Both the position numbers and the translations under genes were made by a program. The notes below the pieces were generated by a model that ran no database searches, had not been told where the DNA came from, and worked only from the letters and a program-made list of their open reading frames with translations. 43,545 nucleotides of DNA from an alpha proteobacterium SCGC AAA015-N04 (GTDB taxonomy: Bacteria; Pseudomonadota; Alphaproteobacteria; Puniceispirillales; Marisalimonadaceae), in contig KB910524.1 in assembly GCA_000383115.1 (NCBI GenBank), forward strand, positions 9,362 through 52,906, read 5' to 3'. Positions 1 to 8,601 of this stretch are shown here, piece by piece. How positions within the stretch are numbered: position 1 is the first letter of the stretch; every line of letters starts with the position of its first letter.

Positions 1-761
1 ATATGAGGTATCTCACAATTAAGATTAATGTCAGATTTTAATAACCCAGCGCCCTCACCTAATCTCATGCCAGTGTCACTCAATAAAGCTATTAACCATC
101 TTAAATCATCATCATATTCTCGGCATAATGATTGGATATGTTTAATTGTCTCTGTAGGAATACTTTGTCTATATTGTTTATCCCCTATCTCAGGCATATA
201 AGTTTTAGAAAATGGGTTATTTATATCTAATCCATGCTCTTGAATAGTCAGATTTATAATAGCCTTAACAGATGAAAATACTCTCTTAACTGTTGATAAA
301 GACATACCCTGCTCTATTAACCAATCACGGAATTTAATAGCATCAATAGAAGAATATGACCTAATAGATTTATTACCCAATACCTTAATTATATATTCAA
401 CATTTCTAGTTGCAGTTCTTATAAAGGTTTTATCTTTGCCTTCAACTTTAAGTCTTAGATATAAATCTAATGAATCATTGATGTTTGGACTACTATCATC
501 TAACACTTCATCTGAACCAACTAAGTGAATAGCTGGTATATCAATCTTCTGAAGTCTTAACCCCAACCAATAATCATCAAGACGTTGACATATTGATTTA
601 GTTGCACGAATAGCTACCCCATTTGATTTAGTTCTTAGACTCATAGAGATACGGTCAGATGAATAGTAAGATTTCACATCATCTGGAACACGTCTTACAA
701 AGTAATAAATACCATCTCTACATCTAATATAAGGAACATTTTTGTGCATCACCATGTACAT
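1..761 (-). CDS. Tyrosine recombinase/integrase, N-terminal part (runs off left edge)
   Basis: An open frame on the minus strand runs from an ATG at 761 to the window edge, about 253 codons with no stop. The N-terminus (NVPYIRCRDGIYYFVRRVP) matches the DUF6538-type N-terminal domain of phage and island integrases. A helical core-binding SAM-like region follows (around residues 90-180), then the first catalytic-Arg box TGMRLGE near residue 240. The rest of the catalytic domain (H-x-x-R, Tyr) lies outside the window. Other in-frame ATGs at 755 and 749 are possible starts. The gene begins just beyond the 3' end of tRNA-Arg and reads away from it, the usual arrangement for an element integrated into a tRNA gene. 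Family assignment is firm; whether the enzyme is intact cannot be seen. Confidence 0.88.
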   Translation of the reverse strand, partial: MYMVMHKNVPYIRCRDGIYYFVRRVPDDVKSYYSSDRISMSLRTKSNGVAIRATKSICQRLDDYWLGLRLQKIDIPAIHLVGSDEVLDDSSPNINDSLDLYLRLKVEGKDKTFIRTATRNVEYIIKVLGNKSIRSYSSIDAIKFRDWLIEQGMSLSTVKRVFSSVKAIINLTIQEHGLDINNPFSKTYMPEIGDKQYRQSIPTETIKHIQSLCREYDDDLRWLIALLSDTGMRLGEGAGLLKSDINLNCEIPH

Positions 762-798
762 CACCCATTAATACGTAAACAAAATATGCTTACATATC

Positions 799-814
799 AA
801 TGTGTTAACACATT
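799..814. promoter_or_regulatory. Perfect 16-bp palindrome between tRNA-Arg and integrase
   Basis: AATGTGTTAACACATT is a perfect palindrome with no central spacer. It lies 37 bp upstream of the integrase start and 15 bp beyond the tRNA 3' end. It could be an operator for integrase expression or part of the attachment-site region. The lack of a loop and of a T-run makes a terminator unlikely. The function is inferred from position only. Confidence 0.45.
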
Positions 815-828
815 AAATTATAGTGAAA

Positions 829-905
829 TGGTGCGCTCTGAGGGACTCGAACCCCCAACCTTTTGATTCGAAGTCAAATACTCTATCCAGTTGAGCTAAG
901 AGCGC
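829..905 (-). tRNA. tRNA-Arg (anticodon TCG)
   Basis: The minus strand folds as a complete cloverleaf. Acceptor arms are GCGCTCT and AGAGCGC, the D stem is GCTC/GAGT, the anticodon stem is TTTGA/TCAAA with loop CTTCGAA (anticodon TCG), and the T arm is GGGGG-TTCGAGT-CCCTC. The 3' ACCA is encoded. The 77 nt including CCA match the usual length. Its 3' end faces the integrase, so it is the likely attachment site of the element to the left. Confidence 0.97.
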
Positions 906-941
906 TTAATTTAATGATAGTAATATATCAAAAAATATATT

Positions 942-2369
942 TTAAAAAGAATTATTCATGTTGTGTATAGGAGGTTTGATTCCATCTGGAATAGGACAAG
1001 CATAAGGATGTTCTAAAACTTGATCGTTAAATGCTTTTTTAGCTTCACTAATCTTTTTTGGATCTTTAATGAGAGCAAGAGCAGTTGAGGCCATAATTTT
1101 TGCAGCGTGCACCATTCCTTTATGAGCTGCTCCTGATTTACCTTGAGCTACTGTTTGCCATGTGTGAAACGGTGTTCCTACAGCACAAGTTGCAACACGT
1201 GCTTGCACGGTAGGAACAACCCAGCTTACATCACCAACATCCGTAGATCCAATACCACCATTATTTGGACTATCTAGTGGAGCTACAAAATTGCATAAGG
1301 GTAAGTCTAGTGGTGCTTTTATCCCTATTCTTTGAAAACTATCTAAAATGTCGTTTTCTGTAAAAGTTGATCGTATTTTGTTAGCAAACTTTATGTCATT
1401 TTCATCAAACTTTACAGGTCCTAATTTTTCCCACTCATTTTGCATAATTTCTTCTAAAGGTCTATTACCTAAAAGGTTTGATACTCCACTATATACTCTT
1501 TTTTCAACAGTTGTCTCTGTCATTAAGGCTGCTCCGTCAGCTATTTTATAAACTCTATCAACTAACGATTTAAGTTCTATTAGGTTTGTAGCTCTTATTA
1601 AGTGTCTTATGGTTGCCTTTGCATGCACAACATTGGCTGCATTTCCTCCAACATCCATATAAGCATAATGTACTCTAGCATTATCAGGCATATGTTCTCT
1701 CATATAATTTACACCAACGTTCATCAACTCAACTGCATCTAATGCACTTCTACCCAAATGTGGTGCAGTAGCCGCGTGAGCCGCCTTACCAAAAAAAGTG
1801 AAATCAATTCTTACATTTGCTAATGAAATTGGTTTATTTACTGAGTTGAAAGTAGCTGGGTGCCAACAAATAGCAACATCAACATTTTTAAACCAACCAT
1901 CCCTAGACATATATGTTTTAGCTGCTCCCCCCTCTTCTGCTGGACATCCGTAATATCTTACTCTTGCCTTAATACTATTTTGGGATAACCAATCTTTAAT
2001 AGCTGTAGCAGCAAGAAGAGATGCAGCACCTAACAAATTATGTCCACATCCATGACCATTGGTACTGTTTTTTATTGGTTTGTGTTCTGAAATTCCTGCT
2101 TCCTGACTTAAACCAGGCAATGCGTCGAATTCACCTAACAAAGCTATTAGAGGTCCTTCTTTTCCATATTCACCCATAACGGCAGTAGGCATATTACATA
2201 TGCCTTCTGTAATTTTAAATCCTTCTTTTTTTAACATTTTAGTATGCTCTGATACTGATTTAAACTCTTTATATAAAATTTCAGGGGTATCAAATACCCT
2301 GTCAGAAAATTTTATAAAATCTTCTTTTTTATTTTCTATTAATTCCCAAATTTGTTCTTCATTTTTCAT
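942..2369 (-). CDS. M20 family amidohydrolase, AbgB-like (p-aminobenzoyl-glutamate hydrolase-like)
   Basis: A 475-residue cytoplasmic zinc aminoacylase/carboxypeptidase of the M20D type. Seen: GEFDALPG (Asp near 82), NGHGCGHN (metal-ligand Cys108/His110), the PAEEGG box (Glu145-146) and a CWHP histidine near 169, all in the expected order; a dimerisation lid domain should fall in the middle. Length and motifs are closest to the AbgB subunit that hydrolyses aromatic acyl-glutamate amides. It is the last gene of the peptide-transport operon, starting 33 bp after the ATPase gene, so it probably cleaves the imported amide or peptide. No partner AbgA subunit is visible. The substrate is not determined by the sequence. 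Confidence 0.88.
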   Translation of the reverse strand: MKNEEQIWELIENKKEDFIKFSDRVFDTPEILYKEFKSVSEHTKMLKKEGFKITEGICNMPTAVMGEYGKEGPLIALLGEFDALPGLSQEAGISEHKPIKNSTNGHGCGHNLLGAASLLAATAIKDWLSQNSIKARVRYYGCPAEEGGAAKTYMSRDGWFKNVDVAICWHPATFNSVNKPISLANVRIDFTFFGKAAHAATAPHLGRSALDAVELMNVGVNYMREHMPDNARVHYAYMDVGGNAANVVHAKATIRHLIRATNLIELKSLVDRVYKIADGAALMTETTVEKRVYSGVSNLLGNRPLEEIMQNEWEKLGPVKFDENDIKFANKIRSTFTENDILDSFQRIGIKAPLDLPLCNFVAPLDSPNNGGIGSTDVGDVSWVVPTVQARVATCAVGTPFHTWQTVAQGKSGAAHKGMVHAAKIMASTALALIKDPKKISEAKKAFNDQVLEHPYACPIPDGIKPPIHNMNNSF

Positions 2370-2401
2370 TTTACACTCACCACTTTTCTTGTATCTAAAA
2401 A

Positions 2402-4015
2402 TTAACTAAACAATTTTTCAATAGAAGGACTAGCTTTTAATAAATCTTTTGTATATTTTTCTTTTGGGAAGTTAAACACATTATCAACTTCACCTTGCTC
2501 TATAATTTTTCCTGATTTCATAACAATAACCCTATCAGCCAAATCTTTAACTACTGGTAAATCATGTGCAATAAAAATATATGACAATGAAAATTTATTT
2601 CTCAAATTTAATAATAATTTTATTATTTGCGCTTGGATTGAAACATCAAGAGCAGATACTGCTTCATCACAGATAATTATTTCTGGATTTAGTGCTAAAG
2701 CTCTTGCAATAGCAATTCTTTGTCTTTGTCCACCAGAGAATTGGTGAGGAAACTTGATTGCATCATCTGGATGCAACCCTACACTTATTAAAAGATCTGT
2801 TACTTTACTTTTATGTGATTTTTTATCTAAAAAATCCGAATGAATCACCCACGGCTCAGATATAATATCATATATATTCATTGTTGGATTTAAAGATGCA
2901 TATGGATCTTGAAATACTACTTGAACCTTCCTTCTAAAATTAAATAGATCTTTTTTATTAAAATTTAAAATATTTTGTCCATGATATAAAATTTTACCAT
3001 TAGAGGGACTTGCCAATCTTAAAATTAAATTAGAGATAGTAGTTTTGCCTGACCCAGACTCACCGACAATTCCCAGGACTTCATTAGGAAACAAATTAAA
3101 ACTTACATCATCACAAGCAATAGTATCATAAAATTTTGAAATATTTTTTATCTCTAGGATTGGATCAGAAAACTTTTTTGATATTTTCCTTTTCTTTTTT
3201 GTTATTTTTCCAGGAATAGAATTCATTAGTTTTTTTGTATAAGCATGGTTAGGGTTTATAAACACATCCCTTGTTATCCCTTTTTCAACAATTTTACCTT
3301 CATTAAGTACTATTACCTTATCCGAGATTTCTGCAGCAATAGCCAAATCATGGGTAATTAAAATTAAACCCATATTTCTTTCATCCCTAAGCTCACCTAA
3401 TAATTCCAAAATTTTAGCTTGAATTGTAACATCTAAGGCAGTAGTAGGTTCATCTGCTATAATTATATCTGGCTCTAAAGCAAGAGCCATCGCAATCATT
3501 ACTCTTTGTCTTTGTCCTCCAGAAAATTGATGTGGGAAGTCTTTAGCTCTTTTTAGTGGGTTTGGAATCCTAACTCGTTCTAATAACTTTACAGCTCTGT
3601 TCCAACTCTCTTTTTTTGAGAGATTTTTATGTACCTTGAAACATTCAGCTATTTGTGATCCTACAGAAAAAACAGGGTTAAGGTGAGATAACGTGTCTTG
3701 AAAAATAATAGCCACCTTACTTCCCATTAGTTTTCTTCTATCAGTATCTGAAAGTTTTAATATATCTAGGTCATTTAAGAAAACTTCGCCACTCTTAATT
3801 CTTCCTGGAGGACAGGCAAGAATACCCATTATTACAGAAGCGGTAACGCTTTTACCTGATCCACTCTCCCCAATGATTGCTAATGTTTCACCTTTATTTA
3901 AATCAAAGTTTACAGATTTTACTGCATCAAAAGAACCTTCAGCAGTATCAAATGAAACTGAGAGGTTATTTACATTTAATAATAATTTCTTCGCATCACT
4001 CACTTTTGTCACCAA
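2402..4015 (-). CDS. Dipeptide/oligopeptide ABC transporter, fused double ATP-binding protein (DppD-DppF type)
   Basis: At 537 residues this carries two complete ABC domains in one chain. Each has a Walker A (GESGSGKS near residue 50; GESGSGKT near 315), an SGGQRQR signature and a Walker B (IIIADEPTT; IIICDEAVS). Such tandem proteins replace the separate DppD and DppF subunits and energise nickel/peptide/opine-type importers. The start overlaps the upstream permease gene by 20 bp, which indicates translational coupling. It acts on the cytoplasmic face with the permeases encoded at 3996-5829. The substrate cannot be told from the ATPase. Confidence 0.95.
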   Translation of the reverse strand: MVTKVSDAKKLLLNVNNLSVSFDTAEGSFDAVKSVNFDLNKGETLAIIGESGSGKSVTASVIMGILACPPGRIKSGEVFLNDLDILKLSDTDRRKLMGSKVAIIFQDTLSHLNPVFSVGSQIAECFKVHKNLSKKESWNRAVKLLERVRIPNPLKRAKDFPHQFSGGQRQRVMIAMALALEPDIIIADEPTTALDVTIQAKILELLGELRDERNMGLILITHDLAIAAEISDKVIVLNEGKIVEKGITRDVFINPNHAYTKKLMNSIPGKITKKKRKISKKFSDPILEIKNISKFYDTIACDDVSFNLFPNEVLGIVGESGSGKTTISNLILRLASPSNGKILYHGQNILNFNKKDLFNFRRKVQVVFQDPYASLNPTMNIYDIISEPWVIHSDFLDKKSHKSKVTDLLISVGLHPDDAIKFPHQFSGGQRQRIAIARALALNPEIIICDEAVSALDVSIQAQIIKLLLNLRNKFSLSYIFIAHDLPVVKDLADRVIVMKSGKIIEQGEVDNVFNFPKEKYTKDLLKASPSIEKLFS

Positions 4016-4910
4016 TATCTTCTAGACGCCATCTCTGTCTAGGATCTAAAACAATTCTTAACCACGAAGATAATAAATTTAAGGATAAAGCTACTAACAT
4101 AATAATTAGACCAGGGAAAAAAGCTAACCACCATGCAATTTGTAGGTAGTTCCTTCCTTGAGCCACCATTAATCCCCAAGTAACTTCTGGAGGCTGTATC
4201 CCAACACCAAGAAAACTCAGCGCTGACTCACCCAACATTACAAATGCAAAATCTAATGTTGCAATCGTAATAAGTGTTGGAATTGTCAATGGAGCTATAT
4301 GTTTAAAAATTATTCTTAGGTTTGAAGCGCCCATTGATATCGCAGCTGAAACAAACAACCTTTCTCTTATTTCAAGCACCTCAGCTCTTGCAGTTCTCAT
4401 GTATATAGGCATTCTTGTAAAGGCTAGGACAATAACTAAATTTAATAAGCCAGGATCAAACATATATAAAACGATTACGGCTAATAAAAGTGACGGAAAG
4501 CTCATAATTATGTCAGCCATTCTCATAATCAAATTTCCTGTTCTACCACCATTATAACCTGAGATTAGTCCTAAAACTCCGCCTAAAGTCATTGATAAAA
4601 TCACTGCACTACCTGCTATAAACATTGTATTTTGTGCAGCAAGTATAAGTCTTGCAATCATACTTCTACCCAGTGCATCAGCCCCAAAAAAATACATAAA
4701 GTGATGATCAAAAGAGAAAGGTTCTAAATTTCTAAGTCTTAAATTCATTTTTGTATAAGATTCACTAATGAGAGAAGGCCCAAAAAATGCTAAAAAAACC
4801 ATAAATGATAAAAAGATCATTGATATTAAAGCTAACTTGTCATTCATAAACATAGAAAATATTTTTCTAAATTTATTTATTAAATGATTTTTTTCTAAAA
4901 TTAATTGCAT
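3996..4910 (-). CDS. Peptide ABC transporter permease, DppC/OppC-like
   Basis: A 304-residue inner-membrane permease. An N-terminal segment with one TM (around 30-50) precedes the five-TM BPD_transp_1 core. The EAA loop is seen as ARAEVLEIRERLFVSAAISMG near 165-185, with downstream FKHIAPLTIPTL. DALGRSMIARL near residue 75-90 is typical of DppC. It follows the DppB-like gene with a 1-bp gap and overlaps the ATPase gene by 20 bp. It pairs with the DppB-like protein to form the channel. Confidence 0.95.
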   Translation of the reverse strand: MQLILEKNHLINKFRKIFSMFMNDKLALISMIFLSFMVFLAFFGPSLISESYTKMNLRLRNLEPFSFDHHFMYFFGADALGRSMIARLILAAQNTMFIAGSAVILSMTLGGVLGLISGYNGGRTGNLIMRMADIIMSFPSLLLAVIVLYMFDPGLLNLVIVLAFTRMPIYMRTARAEVLEIRERLFVSAAISMGASNLRIIFKHIAPLTIPTLITIATLDFAFVMLGESALSFLGVGIQPPEVTWGLMVAQGRNYLQIAWWLAFFPGLIIMLVALSLNLLSSWLRIVLDPRQRWRLEDIGDKSE

Positions 4911-4911
4911 T

Positions 4912-5829
4912 TTATTTATGCCTTATTCTTGGATCTAGAACTGCATAAGCAATATCAATTATTATATTTATAGAAAGTATAACTATTGCTGTAATTAAAA
5001 TTGAGGCCTGTACAACTGCAAAGTCTCTTTGCATTATTGAGTCTATCATGAGCTTACCAATTCCTGGCCATCCAAATATTGTTTCTACAATTACTGCACC
5101 ATTAGCAATAGCTGCAGCTTGATCACCAGCGACTGTTATTACAGGTAACAAACCATTTCTTAGAGCATGTTTAAAAATAACTACTTTTTCTTTTACACCT
5201 TTTGCCCTAGCTGTTTTGACAAAATCTGAACTGAGAGCAGTAATCATTGATCCCCTTACAACTTGCACTAAAAGTCCTAACGGTCTAATTACTAAAATAC
5301 CTATAGGCATTATCCAATATGGAACTCCTCCAATTCCTGATGTGGGCAGCCACCCTAGAGAAACTGAAAATATTAAAATAGCAGTTATCGCAACCCAAAA
5401 ATCTGGTGCACTTGCGGCCGTTAAAGAAACAACCCTTGAAATTCTATCAAAAATTCCATTTGGCCTATATGCAGCCAATGAACCGATTAAAATAGCACCT
5501 GCAAGAGCTATTGACATTGCAACAGCAGCTAAAGACAAAGTAACTGGAATAGCTTCTAAAACTATATCTATTGCGGGTCTTTCTTTTCTAAGAGAATAAC
5601 CAAGGTTTCCGTCAGTTAAGTCTCCTAAAAATTTTCCAAATTGAATGTATATAGGATCATTAAATCCATGTTTTTCAGAAAATTCTTTTCTAACCTCTAA
5701 TGGAGCATCTATAGGTAGATATAAATGTCCTGGGTCACCAGTTAAACGAGCTAGAAAAAAAACCATCACAAAAAGTCCAGTAATAGCTAAAATACTAGAA
5801 AAAATTCTTTTTGATAAATATTGTCTCAT
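4912..5829 (-). CDS. Peptide ABC transporter permease, DppB/OppB-like
   Basis: A 305-residue permease with six predicted TM segments. The start, MRQYLSKRIFSSILAITG, is the standard DppB N-terminus, followed by the FFLARLTGDP motif. The EAA loop is VKTARAKGVKEKVVIFKHAL near residues 205-225. The C-terminal DPRIR tail is typical. The gene lies 71 bp after the binding-protein gene, and a strong hairpin sits between them. Confidence 0.95.
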   Translation of the reverse strand: MRQYLSKRIFSSILAITGLFVMVFFLARLTGDPGHLYLPIDAPLEVRKEFSEKHGFNDPIYIQFGKFLGDLTDGNLGYSLRKERPAIDIVLEAIPVTLSLAAVAMSIALAGAILIGSLAAYRPNGIFDRISRVVSLTAASAPDFWVAITAILIFSVSLGWLPTSGIGGVPYWIMPIGILVIRPLGLLVQVVRGSMITALSSDFVKTARAKGVKEKVVIFKHALRNGLLPVITVAGDQAAAIANGAVIVETIFGWPGIGKLMIDSIMQRDFAVVQASILITAIVILSINIIIDIAYAVLDPRIRHK

Positions 5830-5851
5830 TAATTTATTCTATTTTAAAAAA

Positions 5852-5885
5852 AGTTTTCAACCAGAAATATATCTGGTTGGAAACT
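5852..5885 (-). terminator. Strong hairpin between binding-protein and permease genes (attenuating or bidirectional terminator)
   Basis: A 14-bp stem (AGTTTTCAACCAGA with TCTGGTTGGAAACT, one G-U pair) closes an AATATA loop. A run of T follows on the minus strand (complement of the A-run at 5846-5851), and CTTTTTTATAA follows on the plus strand. It lies 14 bp after the binding-protein stop. Partial termination here would give more binding protein than membrane subunits, a known pattern in binding-protein operons. Confidence 0.85.
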
Positions 5886-5899
5886 ACTTTTTTATAATA

Positions 5900-7420
5900 T
5901 CAATTAAATTTTACCTGTGAAATTTGAATTTCACTATTAGTAGAAATAGTAGGCGTAAATTTAATTCTAGGGTTTACACGAGAAAATCCAACCATATGAA
6001 ACATTTGAACGTCAGGTATAATTTCTTCATGTAATTTCTTTTGTGCTTTGCGCCAAGTGTCTCTTCTCTTAATTCCAGTAGCAGCTGTTGCCTCTACAAT
6101 CCAAGCATCTACTTGTTTATCACATGTAGTAGATTGAGCACCTTTACATGCATATTTATTAAACATGGAAAAAACAGCGTCACCATTGTTATTGTCATGT
6201 TGACTTTGTTGTAAAGCTGGCCCTCTGTCTTCAGCATAAGGTCTGCTTAAAAAATTAAGCCATCCTGCAGTTTCCATCATTTTAATTTTTATATTGAAAC
6301 CAACTTCTGTCAACATTGCATGCATAGCTTCCATTGCTTCTGTAGAATTAGGATAAATACCTAATCTTCCAATCAAAACAATTTCTTTATCTACTGGCAC
6401 TCCATCGGCCTTAGCAGCTTTAACTAATCTTTTTGCTTCAGCAGGATCATATGGCCACGGCTTAAGATTTGGATTATGACCGTTGATACTTGGAACAACA
6501 ATCTGAGTCATTTTGACAACGCCTTTTGGAAAAATTGTTCCCATTAATCCATCAAGGTCAATAGCTAGATTCATAGCTTTTCTTACTCTAATGTCGTTTA
6601 GAGGAGCTCTTGTCATATCAATCCTAAGTCTAGAAGTTTCTGAGTTAAAATAACTAAAATCCATTTTTGGATCATTGGCATCTTGGACACCTATACTTGC
6701 GGCTATATCAGCTTCACCAGTTTTAACCATAGCTGCTCTGACTGCAGACTCATTTCTCCAGACATACGTTGCATTCTCAACCTCTGGTTTATCTCCCCAA
6801 TATCCATCAAACCTTTTTAAGGTAACAGATTGACCTGGAGTCCATGTGTTGAATAAGTAAGGGCCAGTTCCTTTTGGATCACGAACACCTTTTGCTTCTT
6901 GGGTGTTAGGACTCACGATTGTCATGGTTCCCATCAAAGCTGGCATAATAGGTTGAGGTGATTCAGTTTTAACTGATATAGTATGACTTCCTATTGCAGA
7001 AGCTTTAAGTTTTATATTGCCAAAAAACTTCGTTCTAATTTCACAATCATACTTTGGATTTAATGCTCGGTTAATAGACTTTACGACAGCCTGAGCATTT
7101 AGATCTTCGCCATCATGAAACTTAATACCTTTTCTAATATTAAATTCCCATGTCAAATTGTCTTTTTGTTTCCATGATGTTGCAAGTCTAGGAGTTACAG
7201 ATCCATCAGCTGGATTTATTTCTGTTAATGTTTCAGTAACATTTTGTTTTACTATTTTACCAACAACAGATCTTGTGGCTTCACAAGGATCAACAATATC
7301 AGGTTCCTCAGCTATGACAATTGTTATGTCTTTGCCAGCAGAATAAGCTGGAGAAAACAAACTTCCTATTGCCATAATTGTAGCTGTAGAAATTACAAAT
7401 GATAAATTTTTAAATTTCAT
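5900..7420 (-). CDS. ABC transporter substrate-binding protein, family 5 (peptide/nickel type)
   Basis: A 506-residue periplasmic solute-binding protein. The Sec signal peptide covers residues 1-27, ending near SPAYSA. The SBP_bac_5 signature appears as WEFNIRKGIKFHDGEDLNAQ near 90-110. Later segments such as GTGPYLF, VRKAMNLAIDLDGL and the Cys pair (CKG...CDK) near 425-435 fit the family. The start at 7420 has AAGGAGG about 9 nt upstream. It is the second gene of the operon and delivers substrate to the permease/ATPase set. Family members bind dipeptides, oligopeptides, opines, nickel or heme; nothing seen narrows it. Confidence 0.94.
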   Translation of the reverse strand: MKFKNLSFVISTATIMAIGSLFSPAYSAGKDITIVIAEEPDIVDPCEATRSVVGKIVKQNVTETLTEINPADGSVTPRLATSWKQKDNLTWEFNIRKGIKFHDGEDLNAQAVVKSINRALNPKYDCEIRTKFFGNIKLKASAIGSHTISVKTESPQPIMPALMGTMTIVSPNTQEAKGVRDPKGTGPYLFNTWTPGQSVTLKRFDGYWGDKPEVENATYVWRNESAVRAAMVKTGEADIAASIGVQDANDPKMDFSYFNSETSRLRIDMTRAPLNDIRVRKAMNLAIDLDGLMGTIFPKGVVKMTQIVVPSINGHNPNLKPWPYDPAEAKRLVKAAKADGVPVDKEIVLIGRLGIYPNSTEAMEAMHAMLTEVGFNIKIKMMETAGWLNFLSRPYAEDRGPALQQSQHDNNNGDAVFSMFNKYACKGAQSTTCDKQVDAWIVEATAATGIKRRDTWRKAQKKLHEEIIPDVQMFHMVGFSRVNPRIKFTPTISTNSEIQISQVKFN

Positions 7421-7513
7421 AATTTATTTTCCTCCTTAAGTTTATCTAAAAAATTTAATTTAAATATTTTTTACCTCCTTTCACAATTAATTTATTTTAA
7501 AAATTACAGTAAT

Positions 7514-8479
7514 TTAATTTAAAACTCTTTCCAACTTTTGAAGAGTTTTCAAATATTTCGGCTTTGGCTCCTCTCCATATGTGTAAGGCCAATTGGTATA
7601 TGAAACTTCTCCAACATAAATACTACCCTGACTATCAAGAGATATACCATGCGGTGCTTGAAATTGACCTAACTCAAATCCAGCTCCATTTTCACCACCT
7701 AAACGTGATATTAAATTTCCATTATTATCCAGAATACTTAACCTTGGGCCTAAATTTTTGTATTTTCTGTTGACCAAAAGTCCTGGCCCTAATTCTCCAA
7801 CAATACAAATTGGGCATTTACCTCTAGGCATAAACAAGCCACATGGTCGATGAAGATTATTCCACTGTGTTTCGTACTTACCCTCTGTATTAAAAACTTG
7901 TACTCTGTGATTTTCTCTATCTGCTACATAAATCCAACCATCGTCATCAGCTACGATATTGTGAACAAGATTAAATTGGCCAGGTCCCGTTCCAGACTCA
8001 CCAAATGTCTTGATTAATTTTCCATCAGGAGAATACTTATGGACACAAGCATTTCCATAACCATCAGAAACAAAAATATTATTATCTGGACACAATGCAG
8101 TATGGGTACATCTATGAAATGGCAAATTGGACATAAATTCTGAAGGTTTTCCAGGGATACCAATTTGAAAAATCAATTTTCCATTAGGTGCTATTTTTTT
8201 AACGGTATGATCTCCGTCGTCGGTACAATATATATAATCATCTGGACCAATATGAATTCCATGAGGCCTTGAAAAAAGATTTTCACCCCAAGATCTCAGG
8301 TAATTGCCATCTATATCAAAAACAATCATCGGATGTTTACCTCGGTTAAAGACAAATATTTCGTCTTTACTGCTTGCCGCGACTCCAGCCACATCCATTA
8401 AAGACCAATTTTCAGGAAGCTTAGCCCAGTCTTCAACAACTCTATATTTGAACTCTCCTTGACCGAGTAGTACTGACAA
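7514..8479 (-). CDS. NHL-repeat beta-propeller protein (peptidyl-alpha-hydroxyglycine lyase-like fold), TTG start
   Basis: About 321 residues of NHL-type repeats, for example SRPHGIHIGPDDYIYCTDDG, YVADRENHRVQVFNTEG and APHGISLDSQGSIYVGE, spaced at about 45-50 residues as in a six-bladed propeller. No signal peptide is seen, so it is probably cytoplasmic. I place the start at a TTG (8479) because GGGAGG lies 7 nt upstream; the in-frame TTG at 8494 overlaps that ribosome-binding site. It is the first gene of the operon, 93 bp before the binding-protein gene. Relatives are annotated as 6-bladed propeller or amidating-enzyme-lyase-like. A role in handling the imported amide is a guess from context. 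Confidence 0.85.
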   Translation of the reverse strand: MSVLLGQGEFKYRVVEDWAKLPENWSLMDVAGVAASSKDEIFVFNRGKHPMIVFDIDGNYLRSWGENLFSRPHGIHIGPDDYIYCTDDGDHTVKKIAPNGKLIFQIGIPGKPSEFMSNLPFHRCTHTALCPDNNIFVSDGYGNACVHKYSPDGKLIKTFGESGTGPGQFNLVHNIVADDDGWIYVADRENHRVQVFNTEGKYETQWNNLHRPCGLFMPRGKCPICIVGELGPGLLVNRKYKNLGPRLSILDNNGNLISRLGGENGAGFELGQFQAPHGISLDSQGSIYVGEVSYTNWPYTYGEEPKPKYLKTLQKLERVLN

Positions 8480-8486
8480 AATAATA

Positions 8487-8492
8487 CCTCCC
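8487..8492 (-). promoter_or_regulatory. Shine-Dalgarno GGGAGG fixing the TTG start at 8479
   Basis: GGGAGG on the minus strand lies 7 nt before the TTG at 8479-8477. The alternative TTG at 8494 would put the ribosome-binding site inside the gene, so the shorter start is preferred. Confidence 0.75.
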
Positions 8493-8601
8493 AATAAAAT
8501 TATTATGTTTAAGATACAATTTGTCTATAAATAAATATCTAGTATTGAAAAAAAATATTAAGCATAGAATAATAAAAAAAATTAATTAAATTTGTAAAGT
8601 T

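Noticed and set aside
5216-5599. Plus-strand frame of 127 codons opposite the DppB-like gene
   Set aside because: It is the antisense of a well-conserved permease, has no family pattern and no ribosome-binding site.
7421-7482. Second AAAGGAGG (about 7473-7481) upstream of the binding-protein gene, with a 16-codon frame ending at its ATG
   Set aside because: The only start in reach would be ATA, which is very rare; probably an unused purine-rich stretch.
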